From Tropicimonas sp. IMCC6043 (GTDB taxonomy: Bacteria; Pseudomonadota; Alphaproteobacteria; Rhodobacterales; Rhodobacteraceae): a stretch of DNA of 64,000 nt. The DNA lies in NCBI RefSeq assembly GCF_004146235.1, contig NZ_SELO01000024.1:1-64000 (forward strand). Direction: 5' to 3'. This document shows, piece by piece, positions 53,934 through 63,090 of this stretch. The notes beneath the pieces were generated by a model. That model was not told the DNA's origin and did no database searches. It was given only the letters and a program-made list of their open reading frames with translations. The number at the start of each line of letters is the position of its first letter. The first letter of the stretch is position 1. The translations under genes and the position numbers were made by a program.

Positions 53934-55708
53934 TGGCGACCGACCTGATCTCCAACCAGCTCGTCCGTTACCTGGAGCGGCGCGGCATCGCGCATGTGTT
54001 CGGTCTCTGCGGGCACACCAATATCGCGGTACTCTCGGCGATGGCGAATTCGAAGATCCGTTTCGTCAACGTTCGCCACGAGCAGATTTCGGCGCATGCG
54101 GCCGATGGCTATGCGCGGGTGACGGGCAGGGCCTCGGTGCTGCTTTCGCATCTCTCGCCCGGCCTCACCAATGCCGCGACCGGCGTGGCGAACGCGGCGC
54201 TCGACTGCATCCCGATGGTGGTGATCGCGGGCGATGTGCCGTCCTACTACTACGGCAAGCACCCGCACCAGGAGGTGAACCTGCACAGCGATGCCAGCCA
54301 GTATGAGATCTACCGGCCCTTCGTGAAGCGCGCCTGGCGGGTGGACACACCCGAACTGCTGCCGGAGATCCTGGAAAAGGCATTCCTTCTGGCCGAAAGC
54401 GGGCAGCCCGGGCCGGTGCTGGTCAACGTGCCGATGGATATCTTTTCGGCCGAGATCGACGTCGCACTCTGGGAGCGTCTTCGGGCCAATACCAAGACGC
54501 TGACCAAGCCCTCGATTGACGAAGAGACCGCGCGCGAGATCATCTCCCGTCTCGCCGCCGCCACGTCGCCGCTGCTCTATGTCGGCGGCGGCGTGGCCCT
54601 GGCGCGGGCCTATGACGAGCTGCGCGATTTCGTCGACCACATGCAGATCCCCGTGGCGCATTCGCTGATGGGCAAGGGGGTGCTGCCCGACGACCATCCG
54701 CTGGTGCTTGGCATGACCGGCTTCTGGGGCATGAAGTTCACCAACGAGCAGACGCTCGGCGCCGACTGGATCCTGGGGCTTGGCACGCGCTTCAAGGAGG
54801 CCGATTGCTCGTCCTGGTACCCTGAATACACGTTCAACATCGGCGAAGGCGGTTCGCGACTGATCCATATCGACATCGAGCCGCAGGAGATCGGCCGTAA
54901 CTACCCGACGGAGATCGGCGTGGTGGCGGATCTGAAATCGGCATTGAAGGTGTTGAACCGTGTGGCGCGCGACATGCTGCCCCAAGGCCGCGCGGCGCCC
55001 GGGCTGGCGGACCGGATTGCCGCCGAACGCCGGGCCTTCGCGGAGAAGAATGTCGAGATGCAGAGCTCCGACGCCTTCCCGATGATGCCCGAACGGATCC
55101 TCGCCGACCTGCGCGCGGCAATGCCGCGGGATGCGATCCTGACCTCCGACGTCGGCTGGAACAAGAACGGGGTGGCTCAGCAGTTCGACATCTACGAGCC
55201 CGGCTCGATCCTGATTCCCGGCGGCTTCGCCACCATGGGGTTTGGCCCGCCGGCTGCGATCGGCGCCAAGATCGCCGCCCCCGACCGCGTGGTGATCAGC
55301 CTCGTCGGTGATGGCGGTTTCGGCCAGAACCCGGCGATGCTGGCCACCGCTGAGGCCGAAAAAACGCCGGTGATCTGGATCATCATGAACAACAACGCCT
55401 ATGGCACCATCGCCGGGCTGCAGAAGGCGAATTACGGGCTGACCCACGGCACTACCTTCCCGCGCGCCGCATCCCCCGAGGAGCAGACTCCCGACTACGC
55501 CGCCATCGCGCGCGCCTATGGTTGCGACGGGGTGCGGGTGACATCGGCCGACGCGTTCAAGCCGGCGCTGGAGGCCGCCATCGCCTCCGGCCGGCCCACC
55601 GTCATCGATGTCGCCATGGTCAACAACCCGACGCCGACATCGGGGCACTGGAACATCCTCGACATCTACTCGCCAGAGGGCAATGCTGGCCACGTTTCGA
55701 CAGATTGA
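53933..55708 (+). CDS. TPP-dependent enzyme (AHAS/decarboxylase/dione-hydrolase superfamily)
   Basis: A 591-residue three-domain TPP enzyme. The PYR domain has the cofactor-activating Glu50 in VNVRHEQISAHAADGYAR, a central domain lies at about 195-330 (LYVGGGVALARAYDEL), and the PP domain carries LVGDGGFGQ...IIMNNNAYGTI. Family members include acetolactate synthase, 2-oxoacid decarboxylases, IolD and cyclohexane-1,2-dione hydrolase. The acylating dehydrogenase beside it implies an aldehyde product, either by decarboxylation or by cleavage of a cyclic dione. The GTG one codon upstream is not needed; ATG 53933 sits in TGATG. Confidence 0.88.
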   Translation: MATDLISNQLVRYLERRGIAHVFGLCGHTNIAVLSAMANSKIRFVNVRHEQISAHAADGYARVTGRASVLLSHLSPGLTNAATGVANAALDCIPMVVIAGDVPSYYYGKHPHQEVNLHSDASQYEIYRPFVKRAWRVDTPELLPEILEKAFLLAESGQPGPVLVNVPMDIFSAEIDVALWERLRANTKTLTKPSIDEETAREIISRLAAATSPLLYVGGGVALARAYDELRDFVDHMQIPVAHSLMGKGVLPDDHPLVLGMTGFWGMKFTNEQTLGADWILGLGTRFKEADCSSWYPEYTFNIGEGGSRLIHIDIEPQEIGRNYPTEIGVVADLKSALKVLNRVARDMLPQGRAAPGLADRIAAERRAFAEKNVEMQSSDAFPMMPERILADLRAAMPRDAILTSDVGWNKNGVAQQFDIYEPGSILIPGGFATMGFGPPAAIGAKIAAPDRVVISLVGDGGFGQNPAMLATAEAEKTPVIWIIMNNNAYGTIAGLQKANYGLTHGTTFPRAASPEEQTPDYAAIARAYGCDGVRVTSADAFKPALEAAIASGRPTVIDVAMVNNPTPTSGHWNILDIYSPEGNAGHVSTD

Positions 55709-55729
55709 CGGCCGGAGCAAAAGAATGGC

Positions 55730-55752
55730 GGCGGCGCGCAGTTCGCGCCGCC
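55730..55752 (+). other. Strong GC hairpin between TPP gene and quiC
   Basis: GGCGGCGCG (55730-55738) and CGCGCCGCC (55744-55752) form a nine-base-pair all-GC stem with a five-base loop, 22 bases after the TPP-enzyme stop. No T tract follows. It may slow transcription or protect the upstream mRNA, giving less quiC message. Confidence 0.5.
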
Positions 55753-55777
55753 CCGGCGCCACAGGAAGGACCACGCG

Positions 55778-57673
55778 ATGCAGACCTCCATTGCCACCGT
55801 TTCCATCGCCGGCGACCTCGGCGACAAACTCACCGCGATCGCCGCGGCCGGCTTCAACGGAATCGAGATCTTCGAACAGGATTTCATCGCCCATAGCGGC
55901 TCCCCGGCGGAGATCGGCCGGATGGTCCGCGACCACGGGCTCAGGATCGACCTGTTTCAGCCGGTGCGCGATTTCGAGGGCCTGCCGGAGCCGCTGCGGA
56001 CCAAGGCATTCGACCGGATCGAGCGTCGATTTGACCTGATGGGCGAGCTTGGTACCGATCTGCTTCTGGTCAGCTCGAGCACCCATCCCGAGAGCCTCGG
56101 AGGCATCGACCGGATCGCCGCCGATTTCGCCGAACTTGGCGCCCGCGCCGCGGCGCGCGGGATGCGGATCTGCTACGAGGCGCGGTCCTGGGGGAAACAT
56201 GTCGCGGACTATCGCGACGCCTGGGAGGTGGTGCGGCGCGCCGGCCACCCCGCCGTCGGGCTTGTTCTCGACAGTTTCCACACGCTGGCAAAGAAGGTCG
56301 ACCCGGAGGGAATACGGTCGATCCCTGCCGATCGCATCTTCCACGTCCAGCTGGCGGACGCGCCGGTGATCAACATGGATCTCGACTACATGTCGCGCCA
56401 TTTCCGCGTCATGCCGGGCGAGGGCGACCTGCCGGTGCTGGACTTTCTGCGGGCCGTCGCGGCCACCGGCTACGATGGCGTTTACAGCCTGGAAATCCTG
56501 AACGACCAGCTGCGCGGCGGCAGCGCCCGGATTGCCGCACAGGACGGCCACCGCTCGCTGATCTACCTCGCCGACCAGCTCCGCCGGGCCGAGCCCTCGG
56601 CGCGGATCGACGTGCCGGAAATGCCTGCCAAGGGGCGGGTGACCGGCGTGGAATTCGTCGAGTTCTCCGCCAACGAGGAGGAGGCGGAGATCCTGGGCGG
56701 GATGCTGCACCGGCTCGGATTCTCGCCGGCCGCACAGCATGTCGCCAAGCAGGTGACGCTCTGGAAACAGGGTGACATCAACATCGTGATCAATACCGAG
56801 CAGGAGGGCTTTGCGCATTCCTCCTACGTGATGCACGGCACCAGCGTCTGCGACATTGGCCTGCTGGTCGAGGATGCCAGGGCCACGGCGGAACGGGCAC
56901 AGGCGCTCGGCGCCAACCTCTTTTCGCAGCGCCGCGGCGAGGGTGAGCTCGACATCCCCGCGATCCGCGGCGTTGGCGGCTCGGTGCTGCACTTCCTCGA
57001 CCGGAACCCGGAGCTGGCCGGAGTCTGGGCCGTCGAGTTCGACCCGACCAAACCGGACCCGGGGGCCAGCCCGACCGGTCTGACCCGGATCGACCACGTC
57101 GCCCAGGTCATGAAACACGAGGAAATGCTCACCTGGATGCTGTTCTACACATCGATCTTCGAGATCGAGAAGGCGCCCGAGGTGGACGTGGCGGATCCCG
57201 GCGGGATCGTCCATTCCCGCGCCTTGCAGGGCGCGGATGGCGGGCTGCGGATCACCCTGAACGGTGTCGACACGCACCGCACCTTCGCCGGCCGTTTCGT
57301 CTCCGACAGCTTCGGCTCCTCCGTCCAGCACCTCGCCTTCGCCACTGGAGACATCTTCGAGACGGCCCGGATGCTCGCGGCCAACGGGTTCGAGAGCCTG
57401 CCGATCCCGGCCAACTATTATGGCGAGATCGAGAGCGGTTTCGGGCTGGACGTGGAGCTTGTTCAGGCGTTTCAGGCGGCGAACATTCTCTACGACGAGG
57501 ACGGCGCGGGCGGCAGCTACTTCCAGCTCTACTCGCGGCCCTATGGCGACGGCTTCTTCTTCGAGATCGTCGAGCGGCGCGGCGGCTATGACGGCTACGG
57601 CGCTCCCAACGCTCCCTACCGCACCGCCGCGCTCAAACGCCTCGGGCGCCCCGCCGGCATTCCCAGGCTGTAA
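55778..57673 (+). CDS. quiC: 3-Dehydroshikimate dehydratase, QuiC type (TIM barrel + HPPD-like)
   Basis: A 631-residue fusion. Residues 1-280 are a sugar-phosphate-isomerase-like barrel (GFNGIEIFEQDFI, RICYEARSWGKHV, GLVLDSFHT, FHVQLADAP, YSLEIL), the dehydratase with its metal ligands. The C-terminal part (about 295-625) is a vicinal-oxygen-chelate domain like 4-hydroxyphenylpyruvate dioxygenase (RIDHVAQVMKHEEMLTWMLF, VQHLAFATGDIFETA, YSRPYGDGFFFEIVER). QuiC enzymes dehydrate 3-dehydroshikimate to protocatechuate. SD AGGAAGG before ATG 55778. Last gene of the operon; a protocatechuate dioxygenase is not in the window. Confidence 0.92.
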   Translation: MQTSIATVSIAGDLGDKLTAIAAAGFNGIEIFEQDFIAHSGSPAEIGRMVRDHGLRIDLFQPVRDFEGLPEPLRTKAFDRIERRFDLMGELGTDLLLVSSSTHPESLGGIDRIAADFAELGARAAARGMRICYEARSWGKHVADYRDAWEVVRRAGHPAVGLVLDSFHTLAKKVDPEGIRSIPADRIFHVQLADAPVINMDLDYMSRHFRVMPGEGDLPVLDFLRAVAATGYDGVYSLEILNDQLRGGSARIAAQDGHRSLIYLADQLRRAEPSARIDVPEMPAKGRVTGVEFVEFSANEEEAEILGGMLHRLGFSPAAQHVAKQVTLWKQGDINIVINTEQEGFAHSSYVMHGTSVCDIGLLVEDARATAERAQALGANLFSQRRGEGELDIPAIRGVGGSVLHFLDRNPELAGVWAVEFDPTKPDPGASPTGLTRIDHVAQVMKHEEMLTWMLFYTSIFEIEKAPEVDVADPGGIVHSRALQGADGGLRITLNGVDTHRTFAGRFVSDSFGSSVQHLAFATGDIFETARMLAANGFESLPIPANYYGEIESGFGLDVELVQAFQAANILYDEDGAGGSYFQLYSRPYGDGFFFEIVERRGGYDGYGAPNAPYRTAALKRLGRPAGIPRL

Positions 57674-57764
57674 CCACGCGCGCTGCTGGACCGAACCGGA
57701 CGATATGGTCATCGCCCGGCGGCAGTCCTGAGACCCGTGCGCGGTCTATTCAGCCGATCATCGG

Positions 57765-58808
57765 TCACACGCGGTCCAGAACGCCACCTGCGACATGTGC
57801 CGTGTCGGACCAGGATGGCAACAGGTGGCCTGCGCTCAGAGCGGCGTCCGCGCAGCGGCGATAGCTGGTTTCGTCCTGCAGAAGACCGGCGAGTTCTTCG
57901 GCAAAGGCTTCCGGATCGTCAGGCGCGACAAGCCGGCCGGCCTCTGCCGGGACCGTGTCGGGCACGGCGCCCGTCCGGCAGCTGACGATCGGCAGTCCGT
58001 TTGCGAGCGCTTCGTCGAAGACGAGGCCGTAGCCCTCGTAGCGCGTGGCGAGCGCGAATATGGTGGCCGACGCGTAGAGCGCGGCAAGCTCTGCGCCGGG
58101 CAGGTATCCGGCAATCCTGACCCTCTTGCCGAACCGCAATTCGTCCTTGAGGCGCGCGAGCGCCTTGGCGTGGTCCGAGTCGTAAGCAGTGCCTACGATG
58201 ACCGCGGTCCAGTCGAGATCCATCAGGCGGGCAAGTGCCTTGAGAAGGATGTCGTGGCCCTTGCGCGGATGCTGGATTCCCACCGACAGGATGAGCGGCG
58301 GTCGGACCGGGTTGCGGGGGTAACTCGGGCGGTCTGTGCCCGGACGGGCGACGGTGATCCGACCCGCGTCGACGCCGTAGGAACCGGACAGCATTGCCGC
58401 GGTGCTCGGGCTCGGCACCAGGATGTGCGAGACATGCGCGAGGTTGTCCCGCTCGATCCGGTAGAGTTGCTCGCGCCGCGCCGGGTCGAGGCCCGTTTCC
58501 AGCGCGAGCGGGTGGTGGACCATGGCCACGCTCGGAACGTGAAGCTGTGCGAGCGCACGGGTCTCGAGCGTGGCCGAGATGAAACCGTCGAGGATCACCG
58601 CGCGGTCGGGTTCCAGCGCGGCGAGCTTTGCGATGGCGTCGGCCATGTCGGCCGGTGTCGGGTCCGGGAAGGAGGCGCCCAGTTCGACATGCGCCACGTC
58701 GCGGCCTTGTGCGCGCAGGCCTTCCAGCAGGCGGCGCTCGTAAATGTAGCCCCCGGTCGGCGTCGTGATGTCGCCCGGGATCGCAAAGGCTGCCCGGCGC
58801 AGGGTCAT
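57765..58808 (-). CDS. Glycosyltransferase family 4
   Basis: A 347-residue GT-B glycosyltransferase. The acceptor half starts RRAAFAIPGDITTPTGGYIY; the donor half shows ILSVGIQHPRKGHDILLKAL, VRIAGYLPGAELAALY and the GT4 signature TRYEGYGLVFDEALANGLP with the two catalytic glutamates. It probably transfers a hexose to a lipid or glycan at the cytoplasmic face. Last gene of a four-gene operon with a flippase-like protein, a phosphatase-superfamily enzyme and a CDP-alcohol transferase, 88 bases behind the flippase. Confidence 0.88.
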   Translation of the reverse strand: MTLRRAAFAIPGDITTPTGGYIYERRLLEGLRAQGRDVAHVELGASFPDPTPADMADAIAKLAALEPDRAVILDGFISATLETRALAQLHVPSVAMVHHPLALETGLDPARREQLYRIERDNLAHVSHILVPSPSTAAMLSGSYGVDAGRITVARPGTDRPSYPRNPVRPPLILSVGIQHPRKGHDILLKALARLMDLDWTAVIVGTAYDSDHAKALARLKDELRFGKRVRIAGYLPGAELAALYASATIFALATRYEGYGLVFDEALANGLPIVSCRTGAVPDTVPAEAGRLVAPDDPEAFAEELAGLLQDETSYRRCADAALSAGHLLPSWSDTAHVAGGVLDRV

Positions 58809-58896
58809 GGCCGGGATTCCGTATTCGGTCCGGCTGTCATCTCCAGCGTGTTCGCGTCTTTAATGGCAGTCCTTGTGGCCACAATCGCCGGTCTGG

Positions 58897-59967
58897 TCAG
58901 GTGCGGTCGAATGATGTCTTCCTTTGAAATTTGTTCCAGAGCCCGGATTCGCTCCTGCCGGATACGGGGTTCTGCAACGGGTCGCCTGGATCCATCCCGG
59001 GATCGGGCGCATTTGTAATGGTGTCGTGCCGCGCGGCCTTTGGGTCGACCCACAGGAGAACGACACCGGGGAGAACCGACACCGCGAAGAGGAGACCGAA
59101 GGCAACGCTCGCGGCGAGTCCGCCGCTCGCCGTCACGCCTGCGAGCGGCAGGAGGGTTGCTGCCGCACCTTCGCGCAGGCCCCAGCCTGAGATCGTGATC
59201 GGAACCAGCATCGTGAGCAGGATCAGGGGCACGAGCGCGGTCACGGCCGCAAGGCCGAGGTCGACACCGACCGCGCGAGCGCACAGGTCGAAGGCGGCCA
59301 GGTTGCAGAAGGTGGTGCCGAGGCTGAGGACGATCTGTCGGGGCAGCACCGACCGTGCCGCCAGCGCCGTCCCGATCGCGTCACAAAGGCTGAGGATGCT
59401 CCGCCCGGTTGCCCCCGGCATATGTGTTCCGGCAAGAAGTATGACGGGCAGGGCGGCGCCCACGGCGAGCAGCGTCGCGACCGGCGGAATCAGCCATCCG
59501 GGCCAGTCGAGCCCGCCCGGGATCACCAGGGTCACCAGAAACGCCACCGCAAGCGTGGCAAACATCGCGATCTGTCCGGCCAGCCGCTCGAACACCACCG
59601 CCTGTCCCGCGGCAAGGAGGCCGGCGTGCGCGCGGGACCGGACCGCCCGTCCCGCATCGCCGAGCATGCCGCCCGGCAGCGACTGGTTCACGATCTGCGA
59701 GAGATAGTATTCCCGGATTGCCGTCCCGGTTCCGAGCGTGATGCCGAGTTGGCGGGCTGTCAGTCGCCAGCGCAGCGCCGAAAGCACGGTTTGAAGGGTA
59801 AGCGCGAGGAGGGCGAGTGCCAGCAGGCGCCAGTCCGCAGCCGCGAGGCTTCGTGCGGCCTCGGGCCCGTCGGCGGCGCGCCAGAGCAGGGCGAGCAGGC
59901 CGAGCGCGATCGCGATCCGTGCAAGCTTGCGGGCCCGGCCGGGCGCGGATCGGCGCGGGCCCGTCAA
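58897..59967 (-). CDS. Lysylphosphatidylglycerol-synthase-TM-like (UPF0104) membrane protein
   Basis: A 356-residue membrane protein with about eight helices of the AglD/UPF0104 flippase-like family: LARIAIALGLLALLW, the SALRWRLTARQLG loop, YYLSQIVNQSLPGGMLGDAG, and PITISGWGLREGA near the C-terminus, all conserved blocks. Related proteins sit in glycolipid pathways and may move lipids across the membrane. The start is TTG at 59967, overlapping the upstream stop as TTGA; the ORF to 60078 is an artefact. The C-terminal 45 residues are hydrophilic. Confidence 0.8.
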   Translation of the reverse strand: MTGPRRSAPGRARKLARIAIALGLLALLWRAADGPEAARSLAAADWRLLALALLALTLQTVLSALRWRLTARQLGITLGTGTAIREYYLSQIVNQSLPGGMLGDAGRAVRSRAHAGLLAAGQAVVFERLAGQIAMFATLAVAFLVTLVIPGGLDWPGWLIPPVATLLAVGAALPVILLAGTHMPGATGRSILSLCDAIGTALAARSVLPRQIVLSLGTTFCNLAAFDLCARAVGVDLGLAAVTALVPLILLTMLVPITISGWGLREGAAATLLPLAGVTASGGLAASVAFGLLFAVSVLPGVVLLWVDPKAARHDTITNAPDPGMDPGDPLQNPVSGRSESGLWNKFQRKTSFDRT

Positions 59968-61589
59968 TGGACTGCCTGCTGTATGTCGGGCGTGGAATAG
60001 GCCTCGAGGATGAGGTCGCGCATCCGGTCCATCGGACGCACCGGGACCTGCGGATCGGGCAGCAGGCCATCGGTCCACCCCCAGCTCGCGACCGCTGAAA
60101 CCAGCGCCTCCGGGCCGATCACGTGCACAGGCACGTCACGGCGCTCGTCCAGCGCCACGAATCCCGCCGCCTGATGGTCGCCGATCACGAAGATCAGTGG
60201 CGGGTTCGCGGCCTGGCGCGCGGCGTAGTCGAAGACCACGCGGAGCGCATAGTCGATGGCGCGCCGGTATTGCTCGCGCACGCGGTCGCGGTCCTGCCAG
60301 ACCACGTCGGGCGGATCGCCCGACTGTGCCATGGCGTCGAAGATGTGCCCATCGCCGATCTCGTCCCAGGGCACCATGTCGGGCACCGGAACCCAGGGCG
60401 CATGGGACGAGCCGAGCGCGAGTTGCACGAAGAGGGGCCTCTTGTCCTCGCCGTCGCGAAGCAGCCGGTCGAGCGCGGCGAAAGTGAATTGATCGGGCAT
60501 CGTCACCCAGTTGAAGGGCACCCCCTCATAGCCGAGGTCACGGGCGGCCAGCACTGTATCGAACCCCATCAGGGCGGATTCGGGCCAGTCGAGCGTGATC
60601 TGCGGCATCACCGCCGCGGTGTGAAACCCGGCATCCGACGCGATGTGGAACAGGGTTCGCCGGCCGCTGGCGAGCGCGGCTGCATAGCTTGTCTGGTTGG
60701 AGACCCAGAGACCGTTGGCAAAAGTCGCGTGGCTGAGCCAGCTTTGCCCGCCGCGCGTAGGCGCGGCCAGGAAGCCCGAGCGCATCGACAGGCCCAATGC
60801 GCGCAGCCGCGCCTCGGCCGCTCCAAGGGTCGCGCGGTGAGTTTCGGAGTAGAGCGGTGTATCGAGGCTCGTCCGGCCGTAGCTTTCGACAAAAATTATC
60901 AGGACGTCCCGGTCGATCCCGCGCAGCAGGCCCTCGCGGAAGGCATAGGGGTCGCTTGCCGCCGCTGCCTCGAAGGCGCGCAGTTCGGCCAGCGTGGCGC
61001 GAGCCATGTCGATGCGTTCCATCCCGACCCGCGCGGTGAAGGCGGTGCCCGGCGGGGAAACCGGAAGGCTCCAACGGCCCATCGTCTGCCCGACCTCCGC
61101 GACGGCGACTCCAGCGAATAGCAGAGATGCCACGATTGCGCCGCGCGCCAGCCCTTGGGGAACCGCGACCCGCGACCAGACCCCGCTGGCCCACCACGCC
61201 GCCCATGTGACGAGCACTGTCAGAACGACCGCCGCCAGCACCGCCACAGCCGTCGGAACCGGCCCGATTGCGCCAGTGGCGAGGCGTAGCCCCGCCTCGA
61301 TCAGGGACAGGTCCGCAACCGGATTGAAGCCACGCCCGAGCGCCGAGAACATGGCGAAATCGGCTACCTTGAGCACGGCAATGAGCATGAGCACCGCCAC
61401 CAGCGCGCCGCGAAGCCACACCGTCCACTGCGCCCGCGGCAGGGCGACAAGGCCCAGAAGGATCACAGGCAGCTCAAGGGGAAACAGGAAGAGCGCCTGC
61501 CAGGTCATCGCCGATGGATGGTTCGGCTGGATCAGCAGGAGATGGAACACCAAAGCGGCGAGGCCGAGGCGCAGCACTGTCCGGGTCAT
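59964..61589 (-). CDS. Membrane alkaline-phosphatase-superfamily enzyme (sulfatase/phosphoglycerol-transferase-like)
   Basis: A 541-residue protein with about four N-terminal membrane helices (to about residue 150) and a large outer-face catalytic domain. VLIIFVESYGRTSLDTPLYS provides the nucleophile threonine/serine region and first metal acid of the LTA-synthase/MdoB group, PLFVQLALGSSHAPWVPVP the histidine block, and FVIGDHQAA the second metal site. Such enzymes transfer phosphoglycerol or phosphoethanolamine from phospholipids to glycans. ATG 61589 overlaps the CDP-alcohol gene stop (ATGA). Confidence 0.83.
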   Translation of the reverse strand: MTRTVLRLGLAALVFHLLLIQPNHPSAMTWQALFLFPLELPVILLGLVALPRAQWTVWLRGALVAVLMLIAVLKVADFAMFSALGRGFNPVADLSLIEAGLRLATGAIGPVPTAVAVLAAVVLTVLVTWAAWWASGVWSRVAVPQGLARGAIVASLLFAGVAVAEVGQTMGRWSLPVSPPGTAFTARVGMERIDMARATLAELRAFEAAAASDPYAFREGLLRGIDRDVLIIFVESYGRTSLDTPLYSETHRATLGAAEARLRALGLSMRSGFLAAPTRGGQSWLSHATFANGLWVSNQTSYAAALASGRRTLFHIASDAGFHTAAVMPQITLDWPESALMGFDTVLAARDLGYEGVPFNWVTMPDQFTFAALDRLLRDGEDKRPLFVQLALGSSHAPWVPVPDMVPWDEIGDGHIFDAMAQSGDPPDVVWQDRDRVREQYRRAIDYALRVVFDYAARQAANPPLIFVIGDHQAAGFVALDERRDVPVHVIGPEALVSAVASWGWTDGLLPDPQVPVRPMDRMRDLILEAYSTPDIQQAVH

Positions 61590-62338
61590 GCCCGTCGCCG
61601 CCACAGCCAGGCAAGATCGACCGCGAATGACCAGGCGAGACTTGCCGCCGCGAGGACAACGAGCGCCGTCGCAAGCCCCGCTGGCAGGATCGGAACCTGC
61701 AACAGGATCAGCGCGCTCAGCTGAAGGACGCAGATGGACTTGCGGCTGACCCGTTCGGGCAGGTCGCGGCGCATCCAGGGCATGACCCAGGTCGCGCCGA
61801 TGAAGACGTATCTCGGCAGACCGAGGAAGATCGCGAGCACGCCCGCGCCGCTCGCCCCGGCCGCGTTCAGCGCAAGCACGAGCGCGAGGGCGGAATCGAC
61901 CTCCATGTCGAACCGCGCGCCGAATTTCGAGACGAGCCCCTGCCGCCGGGCGAGCCAGCCGTCGAACCCGTCGAGCGTCAACGCGATCGTCGCGACCGCG
62001 ACGACGGCCCAGGACGCCCCGACGCCCGCGACCAAAGGCGCGACGAGCGCCATGGCAAGGGCGAGCCGTCCCAGAGTTATGGCGTTGCACAGTCCGAGCG
62101 ACCGGTGCGGATAGCTTCGATGCAGCGCAAGGCCCGCAAGCGTCGCCGCTACGGCGAAACTGGAGAGCGCCGTGATCGTCGCGATGGCGCCGGCGCCGAA
62201 GACCCACAGGGCGAGGCCAGGGATCAGAAAGGCGCCGAAGCCGAGGGCTGCGGCCGCAAACCCTCCGACCGGCGACCCGAGCCGGGCCAGCAGAGTGTTC
62301 GGCCAGCGCTGCCTTGACTGTGGACGCAGGAGTTCCAT
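61586..62338 (-). CDS. CDP-alcohol phosphatidyltransferase
   Basis: A 250-residue membrane enzyme with about six helices. The family motif is complete: D123-x2-D126-G-x2-A130-R131-x8-G140-x3-D144-x3-D148, the metal and CDP-binding site. It transfers a phosphatidyl group from CDP-diacylglycerol to an alcohol, making a phospholipid head group; the alcohol is unknown. It is the first gene of the four-gene operon and may supply the donor lipid for the phosphatase-superfamily enzyme. ATG 62338; the frame to 62929 is a shadow of the cytochrome gene. Confidence 0.88.
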   Translation of the reverse strand: MELLRPQSRQRWPNTLLARLGSPVGGFAAAALGFGAFLIPGLALWVFGAGAIATITALSSFAVAATLAGLALHRSYPHRSLGLCNAITLGRLALAMALVAPLVAGVGASWAVVAVATIALTLDGFDGWLARRQGLVSKFGARFDMEVDSALALVLALNAAGASGAGVLAIFLGLPRYVFIGATWVMPWMRRDLPERVSRKSICVLQLSALILLQVPILPAGLATALVVLAAASLAWSFAVDLAWLWRRRA

Positions 62339-62437
62339 CTGGCAGACTTTGGGCGGCCTCGGAGAATAGTCAAGCTGCCACGCGCGCACTTGATCCGATC
62401 GGGGCAGGGTGCAACGATTGAATTTTCGGGAGGATCC

Positions 62438-62995
62438 ATGTCCGATTCCGCGACCCAGTTCCGGCGTCCCGCCCGCCTGCTCCATTGGGGCATGGCGGTT
62501 CTGGTCCTTGCGACGATCCCCGCGGGGCTCGTGATGGTGCAGCCCGACCTGAACCGGACCCTGCAAAATACGCTGTTCCTGTTTCACAAGAATGTCGGTG
62601 TCCTGTTGTTCTTTCTGGTGCTGCTGCGGGCTTTCTATCGGTGGCGGCATCCGCCCGCGGCGCTTCCCGCCGACCTGCCGGACTGGCAACGAAAGATTGC
62701 CGGCCTGTCTCATCGGTTGCTCTACGCGTTGCTCGTGATCATGCCCCTGGCGGGCTATGTGCGCGTCAAGGCGGGCGGGTTTCCACTCGAGAGCCTCGAC
62801 TGGCTCGGCGTCCCGTCGCTCGTGCCGCGCTCGGACGCGCTGGCCGCGGTCGCGAAGAATATCCACTTCCTTGGCGGGTTCGCGATTGCAGGCCTGATCG
62901 CACTCCATATTGCGGCGGCCGCCTATCACGGCATTTGGCGCCGGGACGGCGTCTTTTCGCGCATGTGGCCGCCTTTCGCAGGGCGCGGCGACTAG
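62438..62995 (+). CDS. Cytochrome b561-type membrane protein
   Basis: A 185-residue four-helix cytochrome b. Haem-ligand histidines are plausible at RLLHWGMAVLVLA (helix 1), LFLFHKNVGVLLFF (helix 2), LSHRLLYALLVIMPLAGY (helix 3) and IHFLGGFAIAGLIALHIAAA (helix 4), the order of the CybB family. It passes electrons from quinol, for example to superoxide or a periplasmic partner. GGGAGG lies before ATG 62438. It diverges from the CDP-alcohol operon by 100 bases. Confidence 0.88.
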   Translation: MSDSATQFRRPARLLHWGMAVLVLATIPAGLVMVQPDLNRTLQNTLFLFHKNVGVLLFFLVLLRAFYRWRHPPAALPADLPDWQRKIAGLSHRLLYALLVIMPLAGYVRVKAGGFPLESLDWLGVPSLVPRSDALAAVAKNIHFLGGFAIAGLIALHIAAAAYHGIWRRDGVFSRMWPPFAGRGD

Positions 62996-63090
62996 CGCGA
63001 CTTGCCTCGGCCGGGCCTTGGCATAGCTGTCGGATTATTTTCATAAGCGCCTCCGCCGGCGCGGTCGAACAGGAAGGTGCGCGAACCATC

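Noticed and set aside
53912-57712. A 1266-codon open frame on the minus strand opposite the TPP enzyme and quiC
   Set aside because: It is a mirror of the + genes caused by G/C at third codon positions. It has no family similarity, and the + strand genes have clear domains.
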